Assembly (NCBI GenBank): GCA_029210965.1
Contig: JARGFZ010000023.1
Span: 1-44,098, forward strand
Length of the DNA: 44,098 nt
Origin: a bacterium
GTDB taxonomy: Bacteria; BMS3Abin14
Direction of reading: 5' to 3'
Under the pieces are notes generated by a model. That model searched no databases and had not been told where the DNA came from. It saw only the letters and a list, made by a program, of their open reading frames with translations. Within the stretch, counting starts at the first letter, position 1, and the number at the start of each line of letters is the position of its first letter. Made by a program: the position numbers and the translations under genes. This document shows, in pieces, positions 31,619-39,479 of this stretch.

Positions 31619-32155
31619 TCAATCGATCATCAAAAACGCATACCTGTTCATCTCTTCATCATAGTCCTTCAGCACCTGAATGGGTAAACTGTACTTTCTC
31701 ACAGTCTCATACACATCCACTCCCATGGATTCCGGGCACGGCCTTGCCATGGCCAGGTTAGTGCAATCGTGACGTGTACCACGACACCGGGCGCACAAAT
31801 GACATTCGTCCATGAACAGGAGGAACGCCTTCCTGAAATCCCTCAGGAAAACCTCGCGTTCAACCTTCAGAAGTCTGGTGTTGATCTCCCGGCTGAACAC
31901 GTCCCTGGTTGCTGGATCTTCGAGACTGGCCCTTATATGGAAAACTACCCCATGGCTGTACTCGCTAAAAAACTCCCTGCACTCTTCGATGGATGGGGTA
32001 TTGGGCGGACAGGTGCCTTTCTTCCCATAGGAACCGCACCCGTACATGCACTTCATCCTGACCCACTGAGCGACAACGATATCCGAGGGTTTGATCCACT
32101 TGAACCTGTCGAAACCGTTCTTTTTGAAGACCTTTTCCAGGTCAGGGTAACTCAT
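31619..32155 (-). CDS. DUF2284 predicted metal-binding protein
   Basis: A 178-residue cysteine-rich cytoplasmic protein. Cysteines sit at about 36, 40, 49 (KCMYGCGSYGKKGTCPP), at 118, 121, 124, 131 (CHLCARCRGTRHDC) and at 140 (RPCPESMG). This matches the DUF2284 family found in anaerobes and methanogens, thought to bind a metal or Fe-S cluster; no reaction is established. AAGGGA precedes the ATG. It lies just downstream of the ABC permease, but a functional link is not evident. Confidence 0.85.
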   Translation of the reverse strand: MSYPDLEKVFKKNGFDRFKWIKPSDIVVAQWVRMKCMYGCGSYGKKGTCPPNTPSIEECREFFSEYSHGVVFHIRASLEDPATRDVFSREINTRLLKVEREVFLRDFRKAFLLFMDECHLCARCRGTRHDCTNLAMARPCPESMGVDVYETVRKYSLPIQVLKDYDEEMNRYAFLMID

Positions 32156-32239
32156 AAAAGTCCCTTCGAGTTTGAATTCACAATCAGTAATTCTGAATCC
32201 TCAATACTTTAAATCATTCACTCTGCACTTAACCAGGCT

Positions 32240-33937
32240 TCACCTTGAACCCGACCAATCACCGACCTTGCGCAGCCCGGCTCCCAGAGGTATCACTCCC
32301 ACAAGGAGGGAAAGAACACCGGCCCCTATCAACCCGAAAATGGCATCACCGCTTGTCAGTGCTGAAAGACCCATCCGGCCGGCGAAAAGTCTGTAAACCG
32401 GGGCAGCCAGGAAAACCACCATGAACCCGATATAACCGAGACTCAGGATCATCGATGCAACTCCAGCAGGTGAAGCCGGGATCTGAGCCTCGTTCTCGAA
32501 ATCGAACCTTGGGTACAGGGCCCCCATGCCCAGACTCAATCCGGTCAAGGCCAGCGCCATGGCCAATGAGGCGACTGAACTCAGTATCATCATACCGCCT
32601 CGCACCCCCATCACCAGGTTTGTAGTAATTGTGAGTATCAGGGCCAACAGGCATAAAGGCAGGGCCGCGAAAAGATACTTGGCCATAAAAAACCGTTTCA
32701 TGGAGACCGGAGAGGAAAGTGTTATCCATAAAGCCTGTCCTTCGAGGCTGACGGAGGGAAAAACAAAACGTACGCAAAGGGCTGATAAGACAAACCCGCT
32801 TATGGCAAGGTTAAGGAAAGCTACCAAATTCTTGTAAAACATCCCCCCCATTGGAAAAGTGCAGGCATTGTAAACGTAAAGTACAACAAGGGCACCCAGT
32901 AGAAAAAGCTGAGTCCAGCGGGAAGGATCGCGCGCAAAAAGCAGGATATCCTTTGTTATGTAGGACCCGGTGACCGGGTGATACCGGTTCATGATCCGCT
33001 CCACCAGGGTAATACTCTTCCTCCTTTTTTTAACTCGCCCCTCGTCCACGCTTGCCAGGCTGCTGCGATAGAAACACCTGAATACTGAGTAAAAAAGGAA
33101 GAGCATAAAAGCGGAGGTGGCGAAGAGGGCCAGGATGTTGTTCCAGTAAACCTTCCCTGCGCCTTCCGTACTGAGACTGACCACCGCCCTGGTGGCCCAG
33201 CTGGTAGGCATGAAAGAAAATTCAGGGACAGTCATGGCCTTTACAAAATCCATGACCTGCTCTGTGGGAACGTCCATAAAAAGGCGTTCGGGGCGGCTCA
33301 TCCGAAAAAGCATGATGATCATTGCCGCCACTGCCAGACTGATGAAGCTCACCGCCTGGTTGACCCGGGACGCTGGCAACAGTTTCATCAGAAGCATCGC
33401 CAGTGTGGAGCCCAGAACTACGGGAATCGTCACCAGCAGGAAAAACGCCGGTACCCACCCTGCGATGAAACTCCATCCCAACCCCAACCTGCCGGCATAG
33501 GCAAAGAATGGTGGTGATCCGAAGATGAGGATCATCCATGAACTTTGAACAAATACCAGAGTGAGCCGCTGATAAATGAAAGCTGTGGGTGAAACGGGGG
33601 AGGTCACAAGGAAAGGTATCTCACGGCTCATATAAAAGCCTGAGATGGCCGAAGACATGCTGGACAGGGTAAGGAGACCAAAAAAGGATAAAAACAGCGT
33701 ATGGATGAGCTGCTGGAGCAGGAAGGGGGCCAGAAACTCCAGTTTCTCCTGGATGGCGGCGATGAGACGGGAGAAAAAAATATTGTCAAGCTTGATGAAC
33801 ACCAGACCCAGCAGCAGGACACCAAGGAACCAAAGCAGATCCTTCCCTTTGCCGAAACGAAAGTGGTTGACGAATTGTCTCAACCTGTATCCAGCCAGAA
33901 GGCCGGAAGATCTTGTGAAGCCTACTACTGAACCCAT
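32240..33937 (-). CDS. ABC exporter permease subunit (multi-span membrane protein)
   Basis: A 565-residue protein with about 12-14 predicted membrane helices in two similar blocks, each opening with a soluble stretch (LRQFVNHFRFGKGKDLLWFL; GSYITKDILLFARDPSRWTQ). This matches the putative ABC exporter permease type encoded next to an ABC-2 style ATPase. The substrate is unknown. It is the next gene downstream of the ATPase at 34069-34836 on the same strand, separated by a repeat block. AAGG lies 6 nt before the ATG. Confidence 0.82.
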   Translation of the reverse strand: MGSVVGFTRSSGLLAGYRLRQFVNHFRFGKGKDLLWFLGVLLLGLVFIKLDNIFFSRLIAAIQEKLEFLAPFLLQQLIHTLFLSFFGLLTLSSMSSAISGFYMSREIPFLVTSPVSPTAFIYQRLTLVFVQSSWMILIFGSPPFFAYAGRLGLGWSFIAGWVPAFFLLVTIPVVLGSTLAMLLMKLLPASRVNQAVSFISLAVAAMIIMLFRMSRPERLFMDVPTEQVMDFVKAMTVPEFSFMPTSWATRAVVSLSTEGAGKVYWNNILALFATSAFMLFLFYSVFRCFYRSSLASVDEGRVKKRRKSITLVERIMNRYHPVTGSYITKDILLFARDPSRWTQLFLLGALVVLYVYNACTFPMGGMFYKNLVAFLNLAISGFVLSALCVRFVFPSVSLEGQALWITLSSPVSMKRFFMAKYLFAALPLCLLALILTITTNLVMGVRGGMMILSSVASLAMALALTGLSLGMGALYPRFDFENEAQIPASPAGVASMILSLGYIGFMVVFLAAPVYRLFAGRMGLSALTSGDAIFGLIGAGVLSLLVGVIPLGAGLRKVGDWSGSR

Positions 33938-33950
33938 GGAAAACCTTGAA

Positions 33951-34088
33951 GAAGGAAGGTAGAAGGTGGAAGGTGGAATAAATAACTGGTGCAGCAGTGC
34001 AATAAACAGGTGCGTGAGTGCACTCCCTGCACTATTGCACTAATGCACTTTTCGTTCTCCCTCATTCTCTATTCCTCATTCCCTATTC
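33951..34088. repeat. composite repeat block, copy 1 (three heptamer families)
   Basis: GGTGGAA units (33951-33978), a GTGCA-rich segment able to self-pair (about 33990-34050), then CTCATTC/CCTATTC units (34061-34088). Bases 33968-34050 align with 34893-34976, and both are followed by the same TATTCCC-type array. It overlaps the ATPase stop at 34069. Confidence 0.85.
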
Positions 34089-34836
34089 CAAAAAAAGCCT
34101 GATTTTCCCCTTCACTCTCAATTGTAAGCCGCAGAAAGATCTCTTCCAGATGAGATCCGGGAACGCGGATCTGCTGCCCAAGTTCCTCCACACTTCCCAG
34201 GGCGGTTACCCTCCCGTGATGAATGATCCCGATCCGGTCGCAAACCGCCTCTGCTGTGGAAAGCTCGTGGGTCGTTAAAAAAATGGTCATTCCTTCCCGA
34301 GCCAGATCCCTGAACAACTTCCTTACCTTCCGGGCTCCCCTGGGGTCCAGTCCCACCATGGGTTCATCAACGATAAGGACTTTGGGGCTGTGGAGCAGAG
34401 CTGCCGCCATGGCCAACCGTTTTTTCATACCGTGGGAATAGCTTTCAATCAGTTGGTCAGACCATTGGGTAAGATCGAAAAATCCGAGTTGTCCGGCAGC
34501 CGCCTCACCTGCGGCACTATTGCTCATACCGTAAAGCTTTCCTGCAAACCGCAGGAATTCACTCCCGGTCAACCGCTCAAAAAGAAAGGGTGTATCGGGA
34601 ATAAACCCCGTAACAGCTTTGGCCTTGAGCGGTTCTGTGACCACGTCATAACCCCCCACCGAGACATGGCCCCTTGTGGGGAGCAAAAGTCCCGATAACA
34701 CCTTTATAGTGGTCGTTTTTCCTGCACCGTTGGGGCCCAGGAAACCAAACACCTCTCCTGCAGGAACCTGCAGGTTCAGGTCGTGTACCGCCTCGAAATC
34801 ACCGTAACGTTTTGTGAGGTTGTTTATGGAAATCAT
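34069..34836 (-). CDS. ABC transporter ATP-binding subunit
   Basis: A 255-residue ATPase that should drive the permease encoded downstream. Walker A GPNGAGKTT (about 34-42), Q-loop region, signature SHGMKKRLAMA (about 134-144), Walker B VLIVDEPMVGLDPRG (about 152-166) and the switch His in TTHEL. The pattern is that of ABC-2/drug-resistance type exporters. The final residues FFGIGNEE are encoded by TATTCCC-family repeat units. It and its flanks are bracketed by two copies of one composite repeat block. Confidence 0.93.
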   Translation of the reverse strand: MISINNLTKRYGDFEAVHDLNLQVPAGEVFGFLGPNGAGKTTTIKVLSGLLLPTRGHVSVGGYDVVTEPLKAKAVTGFIPDTPFLFERLTGSEFLRFAGKLYGMSNSAAGEAAAGQLGFFDLTQWSDQLIESYSHGMKKRLAMAAALLHSPKVLIVDEPMVGLDPRGARKVRKLFRDLAREGMTIFLTTHELSTAEAVCDRIGIIHHGRVTALGSVEELGQQIRVPGSHLEEIFLRLTIESEGENQAFFGIGNEE

Positions 34837-34892
34837 GAATGGCGCGCCTTTATTCTACCTGCTATCCAGGCTCGCTGTCGCGCCCGGAATAT

Positions 34893-35014
34893 GGAAGGTG
34901 GAAGATATAACCGGTGCACAAGCGCAGTAAATGAGGTGCATGAGTGCACTCCTTGCACCATTGCACTAATGCACTTATCATTCTTCCCTATTCCCTATTC
35001 ATCCTTCCCTCTTC
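34893..35014. repeat. composite repeat block, copy 2
   Basis: Direct repeat of 33968-34088: GGAAGGTGGAA, the GTGCA-rich segment, then ATTCTTC, CCTATTC, CCTATTC, ATCCTTC, CCTCTTC (34980-35014). It ends 4 bp from the degP stop. Confidence 0.85.
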
Positions 35015-35018
35015 GCCT

Positions 35019-36500
35019 TTATTGTTTCAAAACCATCTTCGCTGTTAATTCACTCCCCTCCCGAATGATACTTACCTTAACATTCTCTCCCCACTCGACG
35101 GCCTCGAATTTGGATTTGAATGTTTCAAGGTCAGGGGTGGGAGATCCGTTGATCTTGACAATGAGGTCCCCCGGCCGAAGCCCGGCCTTGTCGGCCTGGC
35201 TCATCCTGGCGATGCGTGTGATCAGGACTCCTCTTTCGTACCTGTAGCCGAGTTGCTCCGCCAGTTTTTCTGTCAGTTCATCCACCGAGAAACCAAGAGC
35301 TGTCTGCAGGCGCACACCCCCATCACGGGGCCGGGCGGGCAGTTCTCCCACCTTGACCATGAAGGTGCTCGGCAGACCATCCCTGATCAGGACTACCGGA
35401 ACTTCATGACCAACAGGAAGGACACTTGATATCCTGTAAAAGGAATCCACATTTTCCACGATCCTCCCCTTGACCCGTGTAATGATGTCCCCCCGTTTAA
35501 TACCGGTGTCTTTTGCCACTCCCCCTTCAAGAACTTCACTGACGATCACCCCTTGGCTCACACCGGCTCCAAAAGCTTCCAGGATGGCGTCTGTGACCTC
35601 CTGAACCCTCAAACCCAGATCCGATCGGACCACCCGGCCGGTTCGAAGAAGATTTTCCATGATAGTGGAGGCCATGTTGGAAGGAATAGCAAACCCGATC
35701 CCCTGGTAGCCGCCGCTTCGGCTGAAAATAGCGGTATTGATGCCGATCACCTTACCGTCCAGATCGATGAGCGGGCCTCCGCTGTTACCTGGATTGATAG
35801 CCGCATCGGTCTGAATAAAATCCTCCAGGTCGGCCAACCCCACATCAGCCCTCCCTTTGGCGCTTACGATCCCCACCGTTACACTCTGTCCAAGTCCAAA
35901 GGGGTTGCCTATTGCTATGGCCCATTCTCCCACTTCGATATTGTCGGAATCCCCCATCGTGGCGACCGGGTAGTTTCCCTCCGGCAGCTTGAGCACGGCG
36001 ATATCGGTCCGCGGATCGCTGCCGATTACCGTAGCGGAAACCTCCGCCCTGTCGCTTAAAGTGACTCTGATCTCCTCTGCACCTTCGATGACATGGTTGT
36101 TGGTCAGGATAATGCCCTCTTTTTTAACGATGACCCCTGAGCCCAACCCGACCTGGAGCATTTTTTCATCAGACGGGCCGAAATACTCTCTTCCGAAGTC
36201 CTGTCCAAAGAACTCTCTGAACGGCTCGAACATCTCACCGAAGAACCGGTCCGAGGGCCCGAATCTTCTGGATGAAGAACGCCGAAAGGTCCTTATGTTC
36301 ACGACAGAGGGGGTGACGTCACGACTGATGCGGACAAAAGCCCGGCCCGTACTCTTAAGGGCAAACAGTTCACTGTCCACGGAGTCGGCCACAGCCAAAC
36401 AGGCGAAACCAGCTAAAAAAAATATCGCCGCTGCTGTGGCGACCTGGAACAGGCGGAAGCTAGCTGAAAAAATCCGAGGCACTGAGTCCCTCTTTTTCAA
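35019..36500 (-). CDS. Do/DegP-family periplasmic serine protease
   Basis: A 493-residue envelope-stress protease and chaperone. The N-terminal signal is at about 8-39 (ATAAAIFFLAGFACLAVADS). Catalytic triad: His136 in TNNHVIEGA, Asp166 in DPRTDIAVL, Ser240 in INPGNSGGP. Two PDZ domains follow (about 290-390 and 400-490). The start is TTG 36500 with AGGGAG close by; GTG 36482 with GAGGG at 5 nt is an alternative. It overlaps the end of the sigma-factor gene, so the two are co-transcribed. An RpoH-type sigma upstream of a DegP protease fits a protein-folding stress operon. Confidence 0.95.
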   Translation of the reverse strand: MKKRDSVPRIFSASFRLFQVATAAAIFFLAGFACLAVADSVDSELFALKSTGRAFVRISRDVTPSVVNIRTFRRSSSRRFGPSDRFFGEMFEPFREFFGQDFGREYFGPSDEKMLQVGLGSGVIVKKEGIILTNNHVIEGAEEIRVTLSDRAEVSATVIGSDPRTDIAVLKLPEGNYPVATMGDSDNIEVGEWAIAIGNPFGLGQSVTVGIVSAKGRADVGLADLEDFIQTDAAINPGNSGGPLIDLDGKVIGINTAIFSRSGGYQGIGFAIPSNMASTIMENLLRTGRVVRSDLGLRVQEVTDAILEAFGAGVSQGVIVSEVLEGGVAKDTGIKRGDIITRVKGRIVENVDSFYRISSVLPVGHEVPVVLIRDGLPSTFMVKVGELPARPRDGGVRLQTALGFSVDELTEKLAEQLGYRYERGVLITRIARMSQADKAGLRPGDLIVKINGSPTPDLETFKSKFEAVEWGENVKVSIIREGSELTAKMVLKQ

Positions 36501-37605
36501 GATACTCCCTCAGGTTTTTGATGATCCTGGCCTCCAGCTGCCTGACCCTTTCTCTGGTTATCCCCAGCTTTTCACCAACGACCTGCAGCGTATATGGATC
36601 ATCTCTCATCCATCTCATTGTAAAGATCTTCCGATCCCGGTCAGCAAGTGTCGCCACAAATTCGGACAACTTTTCAAGATAAATTAACCTTGTTTCGGCA
36701 TCCGCAACCCTGGTCTCTGTATCCGGTTCAAGAGCGGGGATCGTATCGTAAAGGGAGAAATCTCCATCATGTCCGCGCTTGGCCTCCAGGGAAAGATCTC
36801 CTGTGCTCAGGCGCATGGTCATCTCATCCACTTCCGATTTTTTTACCTTGAGGGATTTTGCGATAGCCTTGGAATCAGGTTCGATCCCCATCCGTCTTAG
36901 CCGTTCACGCTCTTTCCCCAGCTGGAAATAGAGGGTCCTCTGGGCCTGGGTCGTCCCTATCTTCACCATCCTCGTGTTATTCATGATGTAACGTATGATA
37001 TAGGCTCTGACCCACCAGGCGGCATAGGAAGAAAAGCGTACACCTCGATAGGGGTCATATTTTTTGACTGCCTGCATCAGCCCCACATTCCCTTCCTGAA
37101 TAAGGTCTACAATCTCCCTCCACAGGCGCCTGTACTCAAGAGCGATCTTTATGACAAGTTTGAGGTTCGACGTTACGAGGGTATAAGCAGAATCGATATC
37201 CTCTGTTTCCAGGTACCTGATAGCCACTTCCTTTTCCTCCTCCCGAGTCAGGACAGGGTAATGGCGAAGTGTCTGATAATAGGCGGAGACCGGATCGTAT
37301 ATGGCCGGTCTGGAGGAGGAATCACTTACAACATTTGTTCCTTTGAGATCCGCCGGTTCATTTTCAGGGAGAATTTCTGACTCCGAAAGGATGATCTCAT
37401 CGGGGGAAACCACCTCTTCCGGAGTTTGCTGGCTGGCTTTATCTCGGGGAGCAGGATCGGCTTTAGACTTTATCCGGGTCTTAGGCTTAGGCTTAATCCT
37501 GGCCTTAATCTTAGTACTGGTACTGTCCCTAGCCTTGGGCCTGGCCTCCGGCGCCAATTTGGACCCGGACCTGGTTTGGACTGTGGTTTTCTTCTTATCA
37601 GTCAT
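36460..37605 (-). CDS. RNA polymerase sigma factor, RpoH-like
   Basis: A 381-residue sigma-70 family factor. Region 1.2/2 begins near 105 (VSAYYQTLRHYPVLTREEE), followed by DLIQEGNVGLMQAVKKYDP and SSYAAWWVRAYI, and region 4 ends with GITRERVRQLEARIIKNLR. The segment QAQRTLYFQLGK (220-231) resembles the RpoH box, pointing to the heat-shock sigma-32 group. An unusual 100-residue N-terminal extension is rich in Lys, Arg, Pro and Ser (IKARIKPKPKTRIKSK). It overlaps rlmN by 8 nt upstream and degP by 23-41 nt downstream. Confidence 0.93.
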   Translation of the reverse strand: MTDKKKTTVQTRSGSKLAPEARPKARDSTSTKIKARIKPKPKTRIKSKADPAPRDKASQQTPEEVVSPDEIILSESEILPENEPADLKGTNVVSDSSSRPAIYDPVSAYYQTLRHYPVLTREEEKEVAIRYLETEDIDSAYTLVTSNLKLVIKIALEYRRLWREIVDLIQEGNVGLMQAVKKYDPYRGVRFSSYAAWWVRAYIIRYIMNNTRMVKIGTTQAQRTLYFQLGKERERLRRMGIEPDSKAIAKSLKVKKSEVDEMTMRLSTGDLSLEAKRGHDGDFSLYDTIPALEPDTETRVADAETRLIYLEKLSEFVATLADRDRKIFTMRWMRDDPYTLQVVGEKLGITRERVRQLEARIIKNLREYLEKEGLSASDFFS

Positions 37606-38635
37606 GTTGATTCCCGGCGGATCCCGCCTTTAATTGACCACATGCAGCGCCGATCTCCTGCCCTCGGCTCCTTCTCATCGTTGCCAGAACACCGTGATCA
37701 AATAGACTGTCCTGAAAAGCCCTGGTTTTGTCCTCAGAAGGCGCCCTGAGGCCTGAAAAGTTCTCGTTGCACGGGATTAGATTGACCTTGGCGGGAAGCC
37801 CCTTGAGGAGCTTCTGTAAACGCCGGACATCCTCTTGTGTATCGTTGACACCCTCAATGAGCACATACTCGAATGTTATCCTGCTCCTGGCCTTCAGCGG
37901 GAACCTGCCGACGGCTTCCATTAGAGATCCAATGGGATATTGCCTGTTAACCGGCATTATCCTTGATCTGGTTTTGTCATCGGTGGCATTAAGAGATACG
38001 GCCAGATTGATTTCCGGTCCCTCTGTTGCCAGCCGTATGATACCGGGAACCCAACCACAGGTGGAGACTGTTACCCTCCGCGGGCTGAAATTCAACCCCC
38101 TGTCCGAAAGGATCACCTCCAGGGCCGGCTGCAGGGACTCGAGATTAAGAAGGGGCTCTCCCATTCCCATAAACACAAGATTTCTCACATTCAGCCTGTC
38201 ACCGGTAAACCGTATGGCGTACACGATCTGAGCCAGGATCTCCCCTGTAGTGAGGTTCCTGCCGCCAGGGTTCCTGCCCGTCTCACAAAAGGCGCATGAC
38301 ATGTTGCATCCGGACTGGGTGGATATACACAATGTATTGTGACCGTCCTCCGGGATGAGAACGGATTCTATCATCTCTCCGTCCTCCAGCATATGGAGGA
38401 ACTTCACTGTTTGGTCGCAGGTTTCGCTCCTCTCGATCTCCCTCAGAGGCAATAGATCGCAAAGACCGGCAAGTGATTTCCTCATTGATACCGGCATATC
38501 GGTCATATTCCTGAAATCAGCTGCGCCCAGCGTGTAAACCCAGCGCAGCACCTGGGCCGTTCGAAAAGGACGGGGATCGAGACCAGCTAATAGCTCCTCG
38601 AGTTCCTCAAATGACAGATCAAAAAAATTAACCAT
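37598..38635 (-). CDS. rlmN: rRNA/tRNA C2-adenosine methyltransferase RlmN
   Basis: A 344-residue radical-SAM enzyme that methylates A2503 of 23S rRNA (and A37 of some tRNAs). Radical-SAM cysteines lie at 110, 114, 117 (CNMSCAFC). The catalytic cysteine near the C-terminus is at about 331 in GAACGQL, with SRGQEIGAACG matching the family. ATG 38635 is chosen because the N-terminal helix (FFDLSFEELEELL) begins there; the open frame to 38719 runs through repeats. It overlaps the sigma-factor gene by 8 nt, tying ribosome modification to a stress sigma factor. Confidence 0.96.
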   Translation of the reverse strand: MVNFFDLSFEELEELLAGLDPRPFRTAQVLRWVYTLGAADFRNMTDMPVSMRKSLAGLCDLLPLREIERSETCDQTVKFLHMLEDGEMIESVLIPEDGHNTLCISTQSGCNMSCAFCETGRNPGGRNLTTGEILAQIVYAIRFTGDRLNVRNLVFMGMGEPLLNLESLQPALEVILSDRGLNFSPRRVTVSTCGWVPGIIRLATEGPEINLAVSLNATDDKTRSRIMPVNRQYPIGSLMEAVGRFPLKARSRITFEYVLIEGVNDTQEDVRRLQKLLKGLPAKVNLIPCNENFSGLRAPSEDKTRAFQDSLFDHGVLATMRRSRGQEIGAACGQLKAGSAGNQHD

Positions 38636-38640
38636 GGGTA

Positions 38641-38695
38641 TATATATCCGTATGTGCGTATAGCGTACGTGCGTATGTGCGTATGTTGTTACGCA
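38641..38695. repeat. CGTATGTG-type short tandem repeats upstream of rlmN
   Basis: Units of CGTATGTG, CGTATAG, CGTACGTG, CGTATGTG and CGTATGTTG, 7-9 bp each, alternate between ndk and rlmN. The period is less strict than in the other arrays. Confidence 0.6.
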
Positions 38696-38731
38696 CGCAC
38701 GCCCCGCGCAGTCACGCAAGCACGTGTCGTT

Positions 38732-39154
38732 CTAAAATATTTCCTCATCATCGAAAAAACAGGCGATCTCAACAACAGCCGATTCCGGAGAATCGGAACC
38801 GTGAACAATGTTTTTTTCAATGCTCTCGGCATGATCGGCCCTGATGGTCCCGGGTACAGCCTCTTTCGGGTTGGTAGCACCCATAATATCACGGTTCCTG
38901 GAAATGGCATCGTTACCCTCGAGCACCAGGACCACGACTGGTCCGGAGGACATGTACTCCATTAACTCCCCATAGAAAGGCCTTTCCTTATGTACGATGT
39001 AGAATCCACCTGCCTGTTCCGGTGTCATGTGTACCATTTTTATAGCTGCGACCCTGAGCCCTGCAGACTCAAATCTGGACAGCACATCGCCGATGACATT
39101 TTTTTTAACACCGTCGGGCTTGATGATGGAAAGTGTTTGTTCGATCCGTGCCAT
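38732..39154 (-). CDS. ndk: nucleoside diphosphate kinase
   Basis: A 140-residue enzyme that balances NTP and dNTP pools by phosphate transfer through a phospho-histidine. Lys12 in IIKPDGV, the active His118 in NIVHGSDS, and the GTIRAD motif are present. GAGG lies about 9 nt before the ATG. It lies just upstream of rlmN on the same strand, separated by a repeat-rich spacer of about 96 bp. The upstream spacer holds DnaA-box-like sites. Confidence 0.97.
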   Translation of the reverse strand: MARIEQTLSIIKPDGVKKNVIGDVLSRFESAGLRVAAIKMVHMTPEQAGGFYIVHKERPFYGELMEYMSSGPVVVLVLEGNDAISRNRDIMGATNPKEAVPGTIRADHAESIEKNIVHGSDSPESAVVEIACFFDDEEIF

Positions 39155-39479
39155 GTAAGAACCTCTCTTTCACTCCTTTGTCGGGAGTCTGGCACCGCTG
39201 ACCGGCACCATAAACTACCGAAAAATAATGGTTGATCATCCTTTTCCACAGAAAATGTGGAAAGGTGGTGGAATACCCTGTGCACAACCTTACTTCATGA
39301 ACGGCCTAAAAGGGGTTTTTCCTATCTGCATAAATTTTAATCATAAGATATTTTGTTCATTTTACAAACACTTACAGGCTTTTTACCCAAACTCATTGAT
39401 TCGAAGTAAACTTCCGGTAGAACTACAAAAAAGGAAGCATAAATCCAAATATTCCACAAAAACGCCTGTTGATAAAGCT
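39155..39479. other. AT-rich spacer with a cluster of DnaA-box-like sites
   Basis: No gene. Sites near the TTATCCACA consensus: TTTTCCACA (39242-39250) and TGTGGAAAG (39256-39264) as an inverted pair, TGTGCACAA (39279-39287), TATTCCACA (39450-39458) and TGTTGATAA (39467-39475); a further TGTGGAAAC (39495-39503) lies inside the recG end. A strongly AT-rich stretch occupies about 39326-39376. This could be a DnaA-regulated promoter region for ndk or a replication-related locus; none of the usual oriC genes are adjacent. Confidence 0.4.
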
